A model generated the notes under the pieces. That model was given only the letters and a program-made list of their open reading frames with translations. It was not told where the DNA came from and ran no database searches. From Cantharellus purpuraceus (Eukaryota; Basidiomycota; Agaricomycetes; Cantharellales; Hydnaceae), in contig JALBUN010000031.1 in assembly GCA_025174535.1 (NCBI GenBank), forward strand, positions 1 to 64,000: DNA of 64,000 nucleotides, written 5' to 3'. Of the stretch, positions 43,169 to 53,547 are shown in pieces. Each line of letters opens with the position of its first letter. Positions within the stretch are counted from its first letter, which is position 1. The translations under genes and the position numbers were made by a program.

Positions 43169-44549
43169 TGTCAGTTCACTTATGGAATAGATCCTATAAG
43201 CCTGCACACAATGGTCCTAGCAAACAGATGGTGTGTAACGCAGTTGTTCAGCACACCAAAGAACAATCAGGTCGAGGGGTAGGGGTAGCACTGAGTAACA
43301 GGAAAGTGCAATAGTGCTCTGTGGTTGGAGGAGGATGGGGAGCAAAAAGGACAGTCCAGATGGTTGATCATGCTCTGTGACTGGATGACAATGGGGAGCC
43401 TGGTTGAGAGGTATGCGAAAGCCAGTTTCAGGAGATGCAACCTCTTGGTGGTGGAGGGAAATCTGATCATTGAACCAAGGTGCTTTGCCTCAGTGTAGAG
43501 CTGATTGATTGTGATGTAGAGCATAGAGTGTAGACTTAGAGCGTGACTTTGACTTAGAGCATTGGCTGAAAACTTGTTTATTGATTCCAAAGGTGAAAAC
43601 TAGCACCCTTTTATATACAAACCCCCAGGGCACAATGACACAATATGAGGAGCAAATGATGCAATATGATGCAAGAAATGCTGATCAAGCCAGCTGACAA
43701 AGCATATGAAATTAAACTACTAATGGGGAAATCATGGAGAAATGAAGCGACAGATAGAGGTAATCTTTGTAAGAATAGGAGGTGATGAGTAATAAAAGAA
43801 CCAAAAATAGAACAAGGATGAGTAAGTTGTGTATGAATGAATTAAAAGATGAAACAGGGGTGAGTCATATAAAAGAACAATAGAAATGTCCACCAATATC
43901 ATCTTCCCTACAGCTCTGAAGGTAAATTGACCCTGAGTCACATGAGGACTTCAGTCAGCATCCACAACAAATACTCCTTATTGTCTTAGTGATACATCTC
44001 CATATGGTATCCCGTTCCAAGGGTATTTGGTCCCTTTGCCTGACATGATGTAACCTGAGTTGGATTGAAGTGGGAGGATAGGTTGGCGATGGCAACTGAA
44101 ATTCTACCTCACGTTCGACTCTTCTATCTGTGTTACAATATAGAGGCGAAATGCTAAGGAATGTATATGGTTCAATGGAATCATGAAAGAATATGGGATT
44201 GCCAATGGCATAAGAGAGACATGGTGGGGATCTTGGACATTGAAAGAGTTTTGGAAGTATTTTGACACATGGAGGTGGCTTAACATGCCCATGGAGCTTG
44301 GCATATTTTTGATAGTCCTCTGTGTCCAGAGACCAGTGTGACATATTATTAGAAGAGATGTTGGAGAGGGGAATAAAATTGGAAGCCATGTGAATGATGA
44401 TGAAAGGATTGGTGTGAATAGAAGGCTGGTAATGATTGATGGCGATGAAACACAAGTGATGATTGAGGATTAGAATTAGAGACTGAGGTGGAGAGGGAGT
44501 TGCGGCACTATTTAAAAGTTTGATATGAAAAGACACTGGTGGAGTTGGA
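43169..44549 (-). repeat. LTR-C copy, reverse, truncated at its start
   Basis: TGTCAGTTCACTTATGG... to ...GTGGAGTTGGA. The remaining roughly 50 bp up to GGCTCATCA are missing, replaced by an LTR-A fragment. It encodes the longest version of the LTR-C ORF. Confidence 0.8.
43955..44536 (-). CDS. LTR-C accessory ORF, extended version (193 residues)
   Basis: An open frame within the LTR on its sense strand. From residue 50 on (MASNFIPLSNISSNN) it aligns with the 144-residue ORF at 51442-51876, including MSHWSLDTEDYQ, KPPPCV, YAIGNPIFF (Gly-Asp-Pro changed to Gly-Asn-Pro) and a Cys-rich end SICCGC. The upstream 49 codons are an extension seen only here and probably leader sequence. Unknown function; see the WSxD/IGDP match to the E accessory ORF. 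Confidence 0.5.
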   Translation of the reverse strand: MSFHIKLLNSAATPSPPQSLILILNHHLCFIAINHYQPSIHTNPFIIIHMASNFIPLSNISSNNMSHWSLDTEDYQKYAKLHGHVKPPPCVKILPKLFQCPRSPPCLSYAIGNPIFFHDSIEPYTFLSISPLYCNTDRRVEREVEFQLPSPTYPPTSIQLRLHHVRQRDQIPLERDTIWRCITKTIRSICCGC

Positions 44550-44550
44550 C

Positions 44551-45532
44551 ATAGCTGTGCTGATCATCCCAGGAAACGAAGTATTGACCGAGTTATTTGG
44601 GTAATGGTGACTCATGCAATGACTCCTGCCATGACTCATACCATGACTCCTGTGATTACTCATACTATGACTCCATCCATGACTCATGCCATGAGTCAGA
44701 GCAAATCCAAGCAGCTCATTGGCTAGGAAACTTCCACCCCTTTCTCACATATTCCACTAGCTTCCAGTAGTTTCCATCTATTAATAGGTAGAAGTTTCCA
44801 GTAGTATTAGTCAGCTCCTGTAAATACAATATAAAAGGAGCCCATTCTGCCTCTGAATAAATAACCATTTCTACCCCATCATCTGCACATCAGTGTGACT
44901 AGAGTGACATACAGTGTCATCCTCTATATCTCAGTAACTGTTGATTGTCCAGTTCAAGGGTCGCTTACAGTTGTGTAGCTGTATTCGATTGCACTCGAGG
45001 TAGTGATTGTCCTGCTTTGGGTGTGAGTGTAGTATCTACCTCGCGTGACTACGAATCTACAGGGTGAGATTGTCTGTTGATAGTCCTGCCATTAGTGCTC
45101 TTGTTTAAGTTACTAGTGTGTACTGCCTTTGCAGAGCATTAGAAACTTGAACTCGTGTGAAGCAGTTGCTAGACTACTTCACACATTGCTGTTACCCGCT
45201 TCAGAGTGCCACTGGTTGGACGGTTGGATTCATCCACCTACTTCCTTTAGCCTCTAAGTGCATTCCCCTCTTTTTGGAATATCTGGACCCCTAAGCGTCC
45301 GTGAACTCTAGACTCTGGAAGTCTTATTCATTCCCTACTGCTAAGAAACGTATTACCTTCCTGCATATCGTCTGCATTGACCATTACAACGGATTGTAAC
45401 CAAAGTACAAATGTTAAATTGTTTCTGGAGTTGTGCTGCAGTAGGATTTGATATTCTTCTCAGCTGTTCATTCACGGAATTGTGGTGATTTAGAGTTTGC
45501 CCTAACACCATAATTTTGCGGGTTCCAAAACA
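44551..45532 (+). repeat. LTR-A 3' part, forward
   Basis: Starts within U3 just before the TGACTC array (44600-44705), contains TATAAAAGG at about 44830 and ends GGTTCCAAAACA at 45532. The U3 start is lost at the junction with LTR-C. Confidence 0.82.
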
Positions 45533-46214
45533 CTGCCCCACCACTGGTATGTCTATAGTGTTTCTGCCTGGTCTGTGCAGCTCACAGCCAGCTTTCTTGA
45601 ATGCCACTGTGTATCCACTCCATGCTAGCTGACACACCAACAGTAATCTTGCTGCTATGCCAGGCACCCATGACACATCTCAGAGCTCACCAAAGGCTTC
45701 ACTGCCATCCTTCAGCCAGATTGCATACTGCAGAGTCCTGGCTCCTATGGCCTGCACCTGACCCTTCGCAGTGGTAATCATGCAGAGAGCAGTAAATGGT
45801 GCGTAGTTCTGTAGATCCTCTCAGCATGACATGTAGTGGCTAGATGCCCTGGAGTCTAGATAGTATGTAGTGACACCATCATGTCCTGCCACCTGTGCAT
45901 TCAGCACTGTAAACATGTGCCCCACAGGTGCTTGTGCATCTCCTTTTTCATTTGAGTCACTCTTCTTCTTCTTCAGCTTCATGCAGTCATGTGCCCAGTG
46001 CCCTGCTTTTCTGCAATTGTGGCACTTTCCCTTTTGTTTCATATTCATTCCCTTGCCCTTTCCTTTAGCCAGTAACCCTACCTCACTACCACCTTCACCA
46101 CATAACTCATGGCATAGCTCCATCTGTCTGAGCCTCATTGTGATGCTTGCGATGGTTTCCATAGTGTGATTAACTGTAGTGGTGAATTGGTCAAGCTCAG
46201 CCAGCAAGGAGTTA
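45533..46214 (-). pseudogene. Copia gag-protease fragment
   Basis: The minus-strand frame (46207-45821) has a helical part, basic stretch KGKGKGMNMKQKGK, zinc knuckle CHNCRKAGHWAHDC and a copia protease start YYLDSRASSHYM (the catalytic DSG has become DSR). After a stop, a second piece continues with VSWVPGIAARLLLVCQLAW, as in the protease end. Cut on both sides by other repeats. Third copia sequence type in the window. Confidence 0.7.
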
Positions 46215-46376
46215 CATATAATACCAATTATATTAATACATACATTACTGTTATATTCATATAAACAGTTATGTTCATCTCAACCAAATGTCTTATCTTT
46301 TAAAGTTTATTAAATATGAAATATATGTTTATATTTATGAAAATTTCACACATCTGAAATCTTTTAAGATATCCAA
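46215..46376. repeat. MITE fragment
   Basis: About 160 bp matching the inner part of the GACGCTTGTTC MITE (ATAATACCAATTATATT...GAAATCTTTTAAGATATCC); both termini missing. Confidence 0.7.
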
Positions 46377-47199
46377 GTAGTATCTGCCTCACGTGACTAC
46401 GAATCTACAGGGTGAGATTGTCTGTCGATAGTCCTGCCATTAGTGCTCTTGTTTAAGTAACTAGTGTGTACTGCCTTTGCAGAGCATTAGAAACTTGAAC
46501 TCGTGTGAAGCAGTTGCTAGACTACTTCACACATCACTGTTACCCGCTTCAGAGTGCTACTGGTTGGACGGTTGGATTCATCCACCTACTTCCTTTAGCC
46601 TGTTTTGGAACCCGCAAAATTATGGTGTTAGGGCAAACTCTAAATCACCACAATTCCGTGAATGAACAGCTGAGAAGAATATCAAACCCTGCTGCAGCAC
46701 AACTCCAGAAACAATTTAACGTTTGTACTTTGGTTACAATCCTTTGTATTGGTCAATGCAGACTATACGCAGAAAGGTAATACGTTTCTTAGCAGCAAGA
46801 AATGAATAAGACTTCCAGAGTCTAGAGTTCACGGACGCTTAGGGGTCCAGATATTCCAAAAAGAGGGGAATGCACTTAGAGGCTAAAGGAAGTAGGTGGA
46901 TGAATCCAACCGTCCAACCAGTGGCACTCAGAAGCGGGTAACAGCAATGTGTGAAGTAGTCTAGCAACTGCTTCACACGAGTTCAAGCTTCTAATGCTCT
47001 GCAAAGGCAGTACACACTAGTTACTTAAACAAGAGCACTAATGGCAGGACTATCGACAGACAATCTCACCCTGTAGATTCGTAGTCACGTGAGGCAGATA
47101 CTACACTCACGCCCAAAGCAGGAATATCACTACTTCGAGTGCAATCAAGTACAGTTACTGAGATAGAGGATGACACTGTATGTCACTCTAGTCACACTG
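46377..47199. repeat. Two LTR-A fragments in inverted orientation
   Basis: 46377-46600 is forward LTR-A (GTAGTATCTGCCTCACGTG...TTTAGCC). At 46601 a reverse LTR-A begins with its true terminus TGTTTTGGAACCC and runs to about 47199. The two share the block around 'cagttgctagactacttcacaca' in opposite directions, giving a local palindrome. Confidence 0.72.
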
Positions 47200-47201
47200 G
47201 G

Positions 47202-47290
47202 GTTGTTTAGATATACAAATACCAGGTGGGGATTAAAGATAGTTCAAATTATGTTACAAGTATTGTATAAGAAAGAATCAATGATATATC
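47202..47290. repeat. MITE fragment
   Basis: GTTTAGATATACAAATACCAGGTGGGG...AATCAATGATAT, 89 bp of the MITE interior. Confidence 0.7.
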
Positions 47291-47545
47291 TGATAAAGGG
47301 AGACATGTCATGTCCAGATGGTCAGGTGATTTATTTACCACAGAGCAAATGACCAGAAAGCCTGGATCATCCGGCACCATGTGCCACCAAGTGTAATCAT
47401 CCTTCAACATCACATGCCCAGTTTTTGTGTAAATATAAAAGGGTTAGGGTTCTGCTTGCAGGGTGGGGTCAGACATGGTGGGGGGGGAGGGGGGTAATAT
47501 GTGGTTATGACACTGCTTTAATGCTTAACTGCCAGACCCTGTATT
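47291..47545. other. Flank of the copia element with a G-rich tract
   Basis: About 250 bp with no gene. It contains G runs (GGTGGGGTCAG then GGTGGGGGGGGAGGGGGGTAA, about 47462-47500) and TATAAAAGGG at about 47435. It continues on the other side of the copia insertion at 50190. Confidence 0.4.
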
Positions 47546-47691
47546 TGTTATTGAAAACAAGCCCATTCACTTGAAATAACATGTGTAAAAATGGTTGAAG
47601 TGGAGACAAAGCAGTAGTGTAATTGTATTATCCAAAACATGTACATAGGGGTTGAAGAACTTGTCTACTGCACTCATAGCCTCAGACTACA
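47546..47691 (+). repeat. Copia 5' LTR
   Basis: 146 bp, directly followed by GGGTTATGGGCCCCATGCC. The same GGTTATGGGCCC block is found at the 5' end of the second copia (complement of about 61729-61740) and probably is the shared primer-binding site. Confidence 0.85.
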
Positions 47692-47805
47692 GGGTTATGG
47701 GCCCCATGCCCACCACCTATTGAAAAAAATCACAAAAATGACTCTCACCAATCAACCAAGTTCACTGTATTGAATTGATCCATTCAATGGTGAAAATTAT
47801 GGGGC

Positions 47806-48288
47806 TTGGAAAGAGAAAATGCAGTGAAACCCATACCAAAGAACCCCACAAAAGTTGAAGATGCAGAGCAGGTGGCCATGTTTGAGTGGTCAAAAACAGA
47901 TCAGCATGCACGTGCCTCAATTGATCTGCAAATTAGCAATGAATACCTGGTGTATATCCATGGCATGGAGATGGCTAAAGGTGCTTGGGATGCCTTAGCA
48001 ACAACCTTTGAGACAAAAGGACTGGTTGGTGTAATAAACATATGGTGCAATTTTTTTTGCACCCCTCCTGAAGAAGGAGCCAATATGAAAGAACATATCA
48101 GGAAATTGCACAGTTTGCAGAAGAATTTACATATCTTGGGAGACAAAATATCTGATCAAGATTTTTGTAACACCCTGCTTACATTCCTGCCATCCTCATG
48201 GTCCACTTCCCTTATGGCCATTAATGCTGGTTTACCAACCTTGCATTCAGAAGGCCTGATTGTGTGGATATTGGAAGATCACATCTGA
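47806..48288 (+). CDS. Copia gag (UBN2-type)
   Basis: 160 codons: VEDAEQVAMFEWSKTDQHAR, IHGMEMAKGAWDALATTFE, GANMKEHIRKLHSLQKNLHI, DFCNTLLTFLPSSWSTSLMA. These match the helical gag domain (UBN2 family) of copia elements. The usual first part (around 'FNGENYGAWKE', 47775-47800) is in another frame. A zinc knuckle CNNCGKKDHWIKDC follows at about 48373-48414, after stops. Forms particles when intact. Confidence 0.75.
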   Translation: MERENAVKPIPKNPTKVEDAEQVAMFEWSKTDQHARASIDLQISNEYLVYIHGMEMAKGAWDALATTFETKGLVGVINIWCNFFCTPPEEGANMKEHIRKLHSLQKNLHILGDKISDQDFCNTLLTFLPSSWSTSLMAINAGLPTLHSEGLIVWILEDHI

Positions 48289-48579
48289 AAAAGTGGATCT
48301 CATAGAGAAACAGCCCTGTGGGCACAAGACAAATGCAGAAAAGAAAAGGCAGATGGAGCAATGAAAGGGAAATGTAATAATTGTGGAAAAAAGGATCATT
48401 GGATTAAAGATTGTTGGACCGGGGGTGGCAGGAAAGCAGGACAATCCTCTAAATGATGGAGACCTGGCAAGAAAATGGATCAATCTAAGGATAAAGATTA
48501 AGTGAAGCAGTCAAATCATAACACAGACAAGTTGACTTTGCCTGTGTGTCCACTGAGACTGCTTACCACACTAATGTAT

Positions 48580-48880
48580 CTGCATCAGATTGGCTAGCAG
48601 ATTCTGTGGCAATGTCACATTGCCCATGAACAAAGCCATTTTGTTGAATTCAATCCTATACCATCTCAGATTGATGGTATTGTGCCTGGATCCACCCTTC
48701 ATACATCAGGCCATGGCATAGTCCCTTTGGAATTCAAAACTGGAAATCATACTTTTTCTATCAAGCTATCAAATGTCAAACATGCTCTGGATGCCCCCAA
48801 TAATCTCATTAGCATTGGACATGTTACCGATAGTGGCCACATTGTGTTATTCACCAGAGATTTATATGCATCAACCTGAT
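48580..48880 (+). pseudogene. Copia protease remnant
   Basis: SASDWLADSVAMSH corresponds to the DSGAT-SH active-site region (Asp-Ser-Val instead of Asp-Ser-Gly). After a frame change comes VPGSTLHTSGHGIVPLEFK and SNVKHALDAPNNLISIGHVT, typical of the protease/GAG-pre-integrase link. Inactive by its active-site change and frame breaks. Confidence 0.65.
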
Positions 48881-50020
48881 GGTTTTCATGATGGAACTGA
48901 ACACATTTTTAAATTAGAACATGTGCTATATGGCCTAAAACAAGCTGGTTGTGCTTGGAATAAGTGTATATCTACAGTTCTATCAAACAATGGCTTTCAT
49001 CACAGTCAGTCAAGCAGATGATTGCATCTTTTATAAAGCCATTGGAGAAAGAGGTTACAATCATTACCATCTACATTGATGATTTAGGCCTTATTACTAG
49101 CAATCTGGACCTAATGACATGGATCAAATCTCTTTTAAAATTACATTTCATGATGACAGACCTCACTGAGATGAAGAAAATCCTTGGCATCAAAGTTGCT
49201 CATGATAGGCATTCTGGTTATCTCAAGGCCCATATATTGACATAATTCTCTATTGTTTCAATATGCAAAATGCAAATCCAGTTGATACTCCAATAATAAA
49301 AAACATCAAGTCTTTGTTACCACAAAATGCCAATCAATTGCCCCAAATGTACCATACATGCAAGCAATTGGATCCTTGATATATGCAGCACTTGGATCAC
49401 AACCAGACATTGCTTTTGCTGTTCAACAGCTGAGTCAATTCAATAATAATTACACCTTGGCTCATTGGACAGTGGTCAAATGCATTATATGCTACTTAAA
49501 AGAAACACAAGATTTTGGTGTTGTATTGTGGCATACATCCAAACCATTGGATCTTACAGTATTCACTGATGCAGATTTTGCCAATTCACATGATGCCAAA
49601 TCCATTAGTGGTTATACATATTTTCTCACTGAAAACATTATCAGCTGGAGTTCCAAAAAACAAACAATGTAGCTTTTATCAACTACTGAGGCAGAATATA
49701 TGGCTCTAACTCCAGGGATCAAACATGTGATCTGGATACAATAATTACTTGAGGAATTCAATTCCTTGACTATTGATCCAATGAATATATGATGTGATAA
49801 CTTACAAGCAATCTCTAATGCACAGGATCCCAGTCACAAGCCAAGAACAAAACACATTTATGTTGAATATCACTGGATTCATGAAAGGATCACTTCTAAC
49901 ATAGCAATGATCACATATGTCAAGTCCAAGGAGGATGTTGCAGACATTATGACAAAGGCCTTACCTCAACCACAATATCATCATTTGGTTGATTTAATAG
50001 GCATGGCATAGGTTTCTATT
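48880..50020 (+). pseudogene. Copia reverse transcriptase and RNase H remnant
   Basis: After the integrase deletion: HVLYGLKQAGCAWN (LYGLKQA hallmark), IYIDDLGLITSN (copia YVDDL box), LTEMKKILGIKVAHDRHSG, then YMQAIGSLIYAALGSQPDIAF, RNase H VFTDADFANSHDAKSISGYTYF, TTEAEYMAL, DPSHKPRTKHI and ADIMTKALPQPQYHHL ending at about 50011. Frame breaks and three or more stops. Order and motifs are standard for the Pseudoviridae pol end. Confidence 0.8.
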
Positions 50021-50043
50021 GTTTTTCTTTGCTCAGGGGGAAG

Positions 50044-50189
50044 TGTTGTTGAAAACAAGCCCATTTGCTCTAAATAATGCATGTAAAAATAGTTGAAGCA
50101 GAGACAAAGCAGTAGTGTAATTGTATTATCCAAAACATGTACATAGGGGTTGAAGAATTTGTTTACTGTGCTCATAGCCTCAGACTACA
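50044..50189 (+). repeat. Copia 3' LTR
   Basis: 146 bp, TGTTGTTGAAAACAAG...CTCAGACTACA, preceded by polypurine TCAGGGGGAAG and followed by GTATT. Confidence 0.88.
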
Positions 50190-50194
50190 GTATT

Positions 50195-50714
50195 CTGCTT
50201 CTCAAGAAGTCATCACTTCCTTTCATGTCTGCAACTAGCACCATGCCATTATTGGATAATGTGACAATATGTAGTCACACCTAACATCATGTGCATCTAC
50301 AGAGCTCCTGTAAGAGTTATGAGTTCAAACTTCAAAGCACTCAGTATGACCAATAGACCAGTCATAACCAAGTGTATAGTTGAGGTCCAGGGGACTCCTA
50401 TTTCTCTCTAGTGTACATGTATCTACTCCATCTACCTATGTATAATAGACATGTCTCAGAGCCTAGTTAAGTTGGAGATTGTTTATACTACTGTTCAGGA
50501 CACTTTGGTCTAGGCTGGCTCCTTACACTCACCCTCCCTGTTCTCAAAGAGGATAGAATTGTAATTTTGGAATACAAGTACATAATTTTCTATAAAGTGC
50601 TTTTTGCATGCTTTGAGAATCATAAGAACATGTTTATTGTACATTTGGAAGGCCTTTTGCACTGCAGGTTGAGCTTAGAGGGAGAAATTCAACTTGTTGA
50701 GATCAGCAGATCCC
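50195..50714. other. Unassigned region
   Basis: About 520 bp of non-LTR DNA. No recognised repeat; open frames here (50567-51112) are shadows of the minus-strand ORF that follows. Confidence 0.35.
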
Positions 50715-51235
50715 TCATTCATCATGGCATTGTGGTGCATGCTCATTGGGGGGTGCAACATGTTGATATTGGTGACTGCAGGAACTGGCATTGGGGCCTT
50801 GAGCAACAGCTGTGGTTGGACCATTGGCATCCCTTGTTGCATTTGTTGTTGTATGGGGGCCTTGGGCAGGGCCTTGAGGGGGTTGTTCTGTGGCATACCT
50901 ATAAACTGCCACCAGAGCATGAGCAAAAACTTTCATACCCAGGTGCATTGAATGATAAGTTGGTGAAATCTTACTGGAATCTGTATCAGTCATGTATTTC
51001 TTTGCCTCTGCAAGGGATTTTTCAAGGTCCTCAATCCTCTTTTTCTTATGGTCCTTGGAGGCATTCATGGCATGCTGGGCAGCATGCAATTTGTCCTTCA
51101 TTTGTGTTATGACTATATTCATTAACGTCCAGATCCCCATCCGATCCACTCAGATCCCCACCTATATGAAATCTATACTCCATTTGGAAACCACTATCGG
51201 TTCGCTTAAGGAATAGATCCTATAAGCCTGCGCGC

Positions 51236-52651
51236 TGACGAGCCAGGACGCATCGAGGACGCATATCGAACCACTCTGACAGTCCAACTCCGCCAGCGTC
51301 TTTTCGTATCAACTTTTAAATAGCGCCGCAACTCCCTATCCACCTCAGTCTCTAATTCGAGCCATCAATCGTCACTCGTGTTTCATCGCCATCGATCATT
51401 ATCAGCCTTCTATTCACACCGATCCTTTCATCATCATTCACATGGCTTCCCATTCTATTCCCCTCTCCAACATCACTTCTAATAATACGTCACACTGGTC
51501 TCTGGACACAGAGGACTATCAAAAATACGCCGAGCTCCACAGGCATGTTAAGCCACCTCCACATGTCAAAATACTTCCAAAACTCTTTCAACGTCCAAGA
51601 TCCCCACCATGTCTCTCTTATGCCATTGGTGATCCCATATTCTTTCACAATTCCGTTGAACCATATACATTCCTCGACATTTCACCTCTATATTGTAACA
51701 CGGATAGAAGAGTCGAACGTGAGGTAGAATTTCAGTCGCCATCGCTGACCTATCCTCCCACTTCAATCCGACTCAGGTTACATTGTGTCAGGCAAAGGGA
51801 CCAAATACTCTTGGAACGGGATACCTTATGGAGACGGATCACTAAGACAATAAGGAGTATTTGTTGTGGATGCTGACTGAAGTCCTCATGTGACTCAGGG
51901 TCAATTTACCTTCAGAGCCATAGGGAAGATGGTATTGGTGGACGTTTCTATTGTTCTTTTATATGACTCACCCCTGTTTCATCTTTTAATTCATTCATAC
52001 ACGACTTACTCATTCTTGTTCTATTTTTGGTTCTTTTATTACTCATCACCCCCTATTCTTACAAAGATTACCCCTATCTGTCGTTTCATTTCTCCATGAT
52101 TTCCCCCTTTAGTAGTTCAACTTCACACTCTTCGTCAGCTGGCTTGATCAGCATTTCTTGCATCATATCGCATCATTTGCTCCTCATATTGTGTCGTTGT
52201 GCCCTGGTGATTTGTATATAAAAGGGCGCTAGTTTTTGCCTTTGGAATCAATCAACAAGTTTTCAGCCAACGCTCTAAAGTCAAAGTCCACGCTCTAAGT
52301 CTACGCTCTACGCTCTACATCACAATCCATCATCTCTACACTGAGGTAAAACACCTTGGTTCAACAATCAGATTTCCCTCCGCCACCGAGAGGTTGCTTC
52401 TCCTGAAACCAGCTTTCGCGTACCTCCCAACCGGGCTCCGCATTGTCATCCAGTCACAGAGCACGATCAGCCATCGGGACCGACCTTTAGCTCCCATCTC
52501 CATCCAACCACAGAGCACTATCCCACTTCCTTGTTACGTACCCCTCGCCCTGATTGATCTTTGGAGTGCTGAACAACTGCGTTACACACCGTCTGTTTGC
52601 TAGGACCGTTGCATGCAGGCTTATAGGATCTATTCCTTAAGCGAACCGACA
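51236..52651 (+). repeat. LTR-C (inner copy), forward, TSD GCGC
   Basis: A complete 1416-bp copy, TGACGAGCCAGGACGC...GCGAACCGACA, with GCGC at 51232-51235 and 52652-52655. It is the most intact copy. TATA-like TTTTAAATAG (about 51315) precedes the ORF at 51442, and a second TATA box TATATAAAAGG (about 52217-52227) follows it. It forms a long inverted repeat with the rest of the outer copy. Confidence 0.93.
51442..51876 (+). CDS. LTR-C accessory ORF (144 residues), WSxD/IGDP family
   Basis: An intact frame inside LTR-C. Key points: HWSLDTEDY at residues 18-26, PPP-x-V at 38-42, YAIGDPIFF at 60-68, PYTF at 74-77, VEF at 95-97, a basic/aromatic second half and a C-terminal CCGC. Relative to the E accessory ORF the spacings W-to-PPP (19), IGDP-to-PY (12) and F-to-F (20) are identical. 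A TATA-like box lies about 120 bp upstream. The frame is conserved in part in three other LTR-C copies. No domain recognised; no signal peptide. Location in what looks like U3 is unusual. Confidence 0.62.
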   Translation: MASHSIPLSNITSNNTSHWSLDTEDYQKYAELHRHVKPPPHVKILPKLFQRPRSPPCLSYAIGDPIFFHNSVEPYTFLDISPLYCNTDRRVEREVEFQSPSLTYPPTSIRLRLHCVRQRDQILLERDTLWRRITKTIRSICCGC

Positions 52652-53166
52652 GCGCAACGGTCCTAGCAAACAGACAGTGTGTAACGCAGTTGTTCAGCAC
52701 TCCAAAGATCAATCAGGGTGAGGGGTAAGTAACAGGGAAGTGGGATAGTGCTCTGTGGTTGGATGGGGATGGGAGCTAAAGGTCGGTCCCGATGGCTGAT
52801 CGTGCTCTGTGACTGGATGACAATGCAGAGCCCGGTTGGGAGGTACGTGAAAGCTGGTTTCAGGAGAAGCAACCTCTCGGTGGCGGAGGGAAATCTGATT
52901 GTTGAACCAAGGTGTTTTACCTCAGTGTAGAGATGATGGATTGTGATGTAGAGCGTAGAGCGTAGACTTAGAGCTTGGACTTTGACTTTAGAGTGTTGGC
53001 TGAAAACCTGTTGATTTATTTCAAAGGCGAAAACTAGCGCCCTTTTATATACAAATCACCAGGGCACAACGACACAATATGAGGAGCAAATGATGCGATA
53101 TGATGCAAGAAATGCTGATCAAGCCAGCTGACGAAGAGTGTGAAGTTGAACTACTAAAGGGGGAAA

Positions 53167-53547
53167 TCATGGAGAAATGAAACGACAGATAGGGGTAATC
53201 TTTGTAAGAATAGGGGGTGATGAGTAATAAAAGAACCAAAAATAGAACAAGGATGAGTAAGTCGTGTATGAATGAATTAAAAGATGAAACAGGGGTGAGT
53301 CATATAAAAGAACAATAGAAACGTCCACCAATACCATCTTCCATATGGCTATGGGATCACCAATGGCATAAGAGAGACATGGTGGGGATCTTGGACGTTG
53401 AAAGAGTTTTGGAAGTATTTTGACATGTGGAGGTGGCTTAACATGCCTGTGGAGCTCGGCGTATTTTTGATAGTCCTCTGTGTCCAGAGACCAGTGTGAC
53501 GTATTATTAGAAGTGATGTTGGAGAGGGGAATAGAATGGGAAGCCAT
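53167..53547 (-). pseudogene. LTR-C accessory ORF with internal deletion
   Basis: The first 66 residues match the intact ORF (MASHSIPLSNITSNN to YAIGDPI). Then a roughly 290-bp deletion fuses it to downstream non-coding LTR sequence (WKMVLVDVSIVLLYDSP...). The IGDP motif is kept but PY-x-F and the rest are lost. Confidence 0.65.

Larger units (their letters stand above)
47546..50189 (+). mobile_element. Ty1/copia element, complete ends, internally deleted, TSD GTATT
   Basis: Two 146-bp LTRs (47546-47691 and 50044-50189; TGTTATTGAAAACAAG / TGTTGTTGAAAACAAG...GACTACA), GTATT at 47541-47545 and 50190-50194, and a polypurine tract TCAGGGGGAAG before the 3' LTR. Inside are gag, zinc knuckle, protease, then directly RT and RNase H: the integrase is deleted. 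At 2.6 kb it is about half the usual length. The LTRs differ at about ten positions, so the insertion is not recent. Confidence 0.9.
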
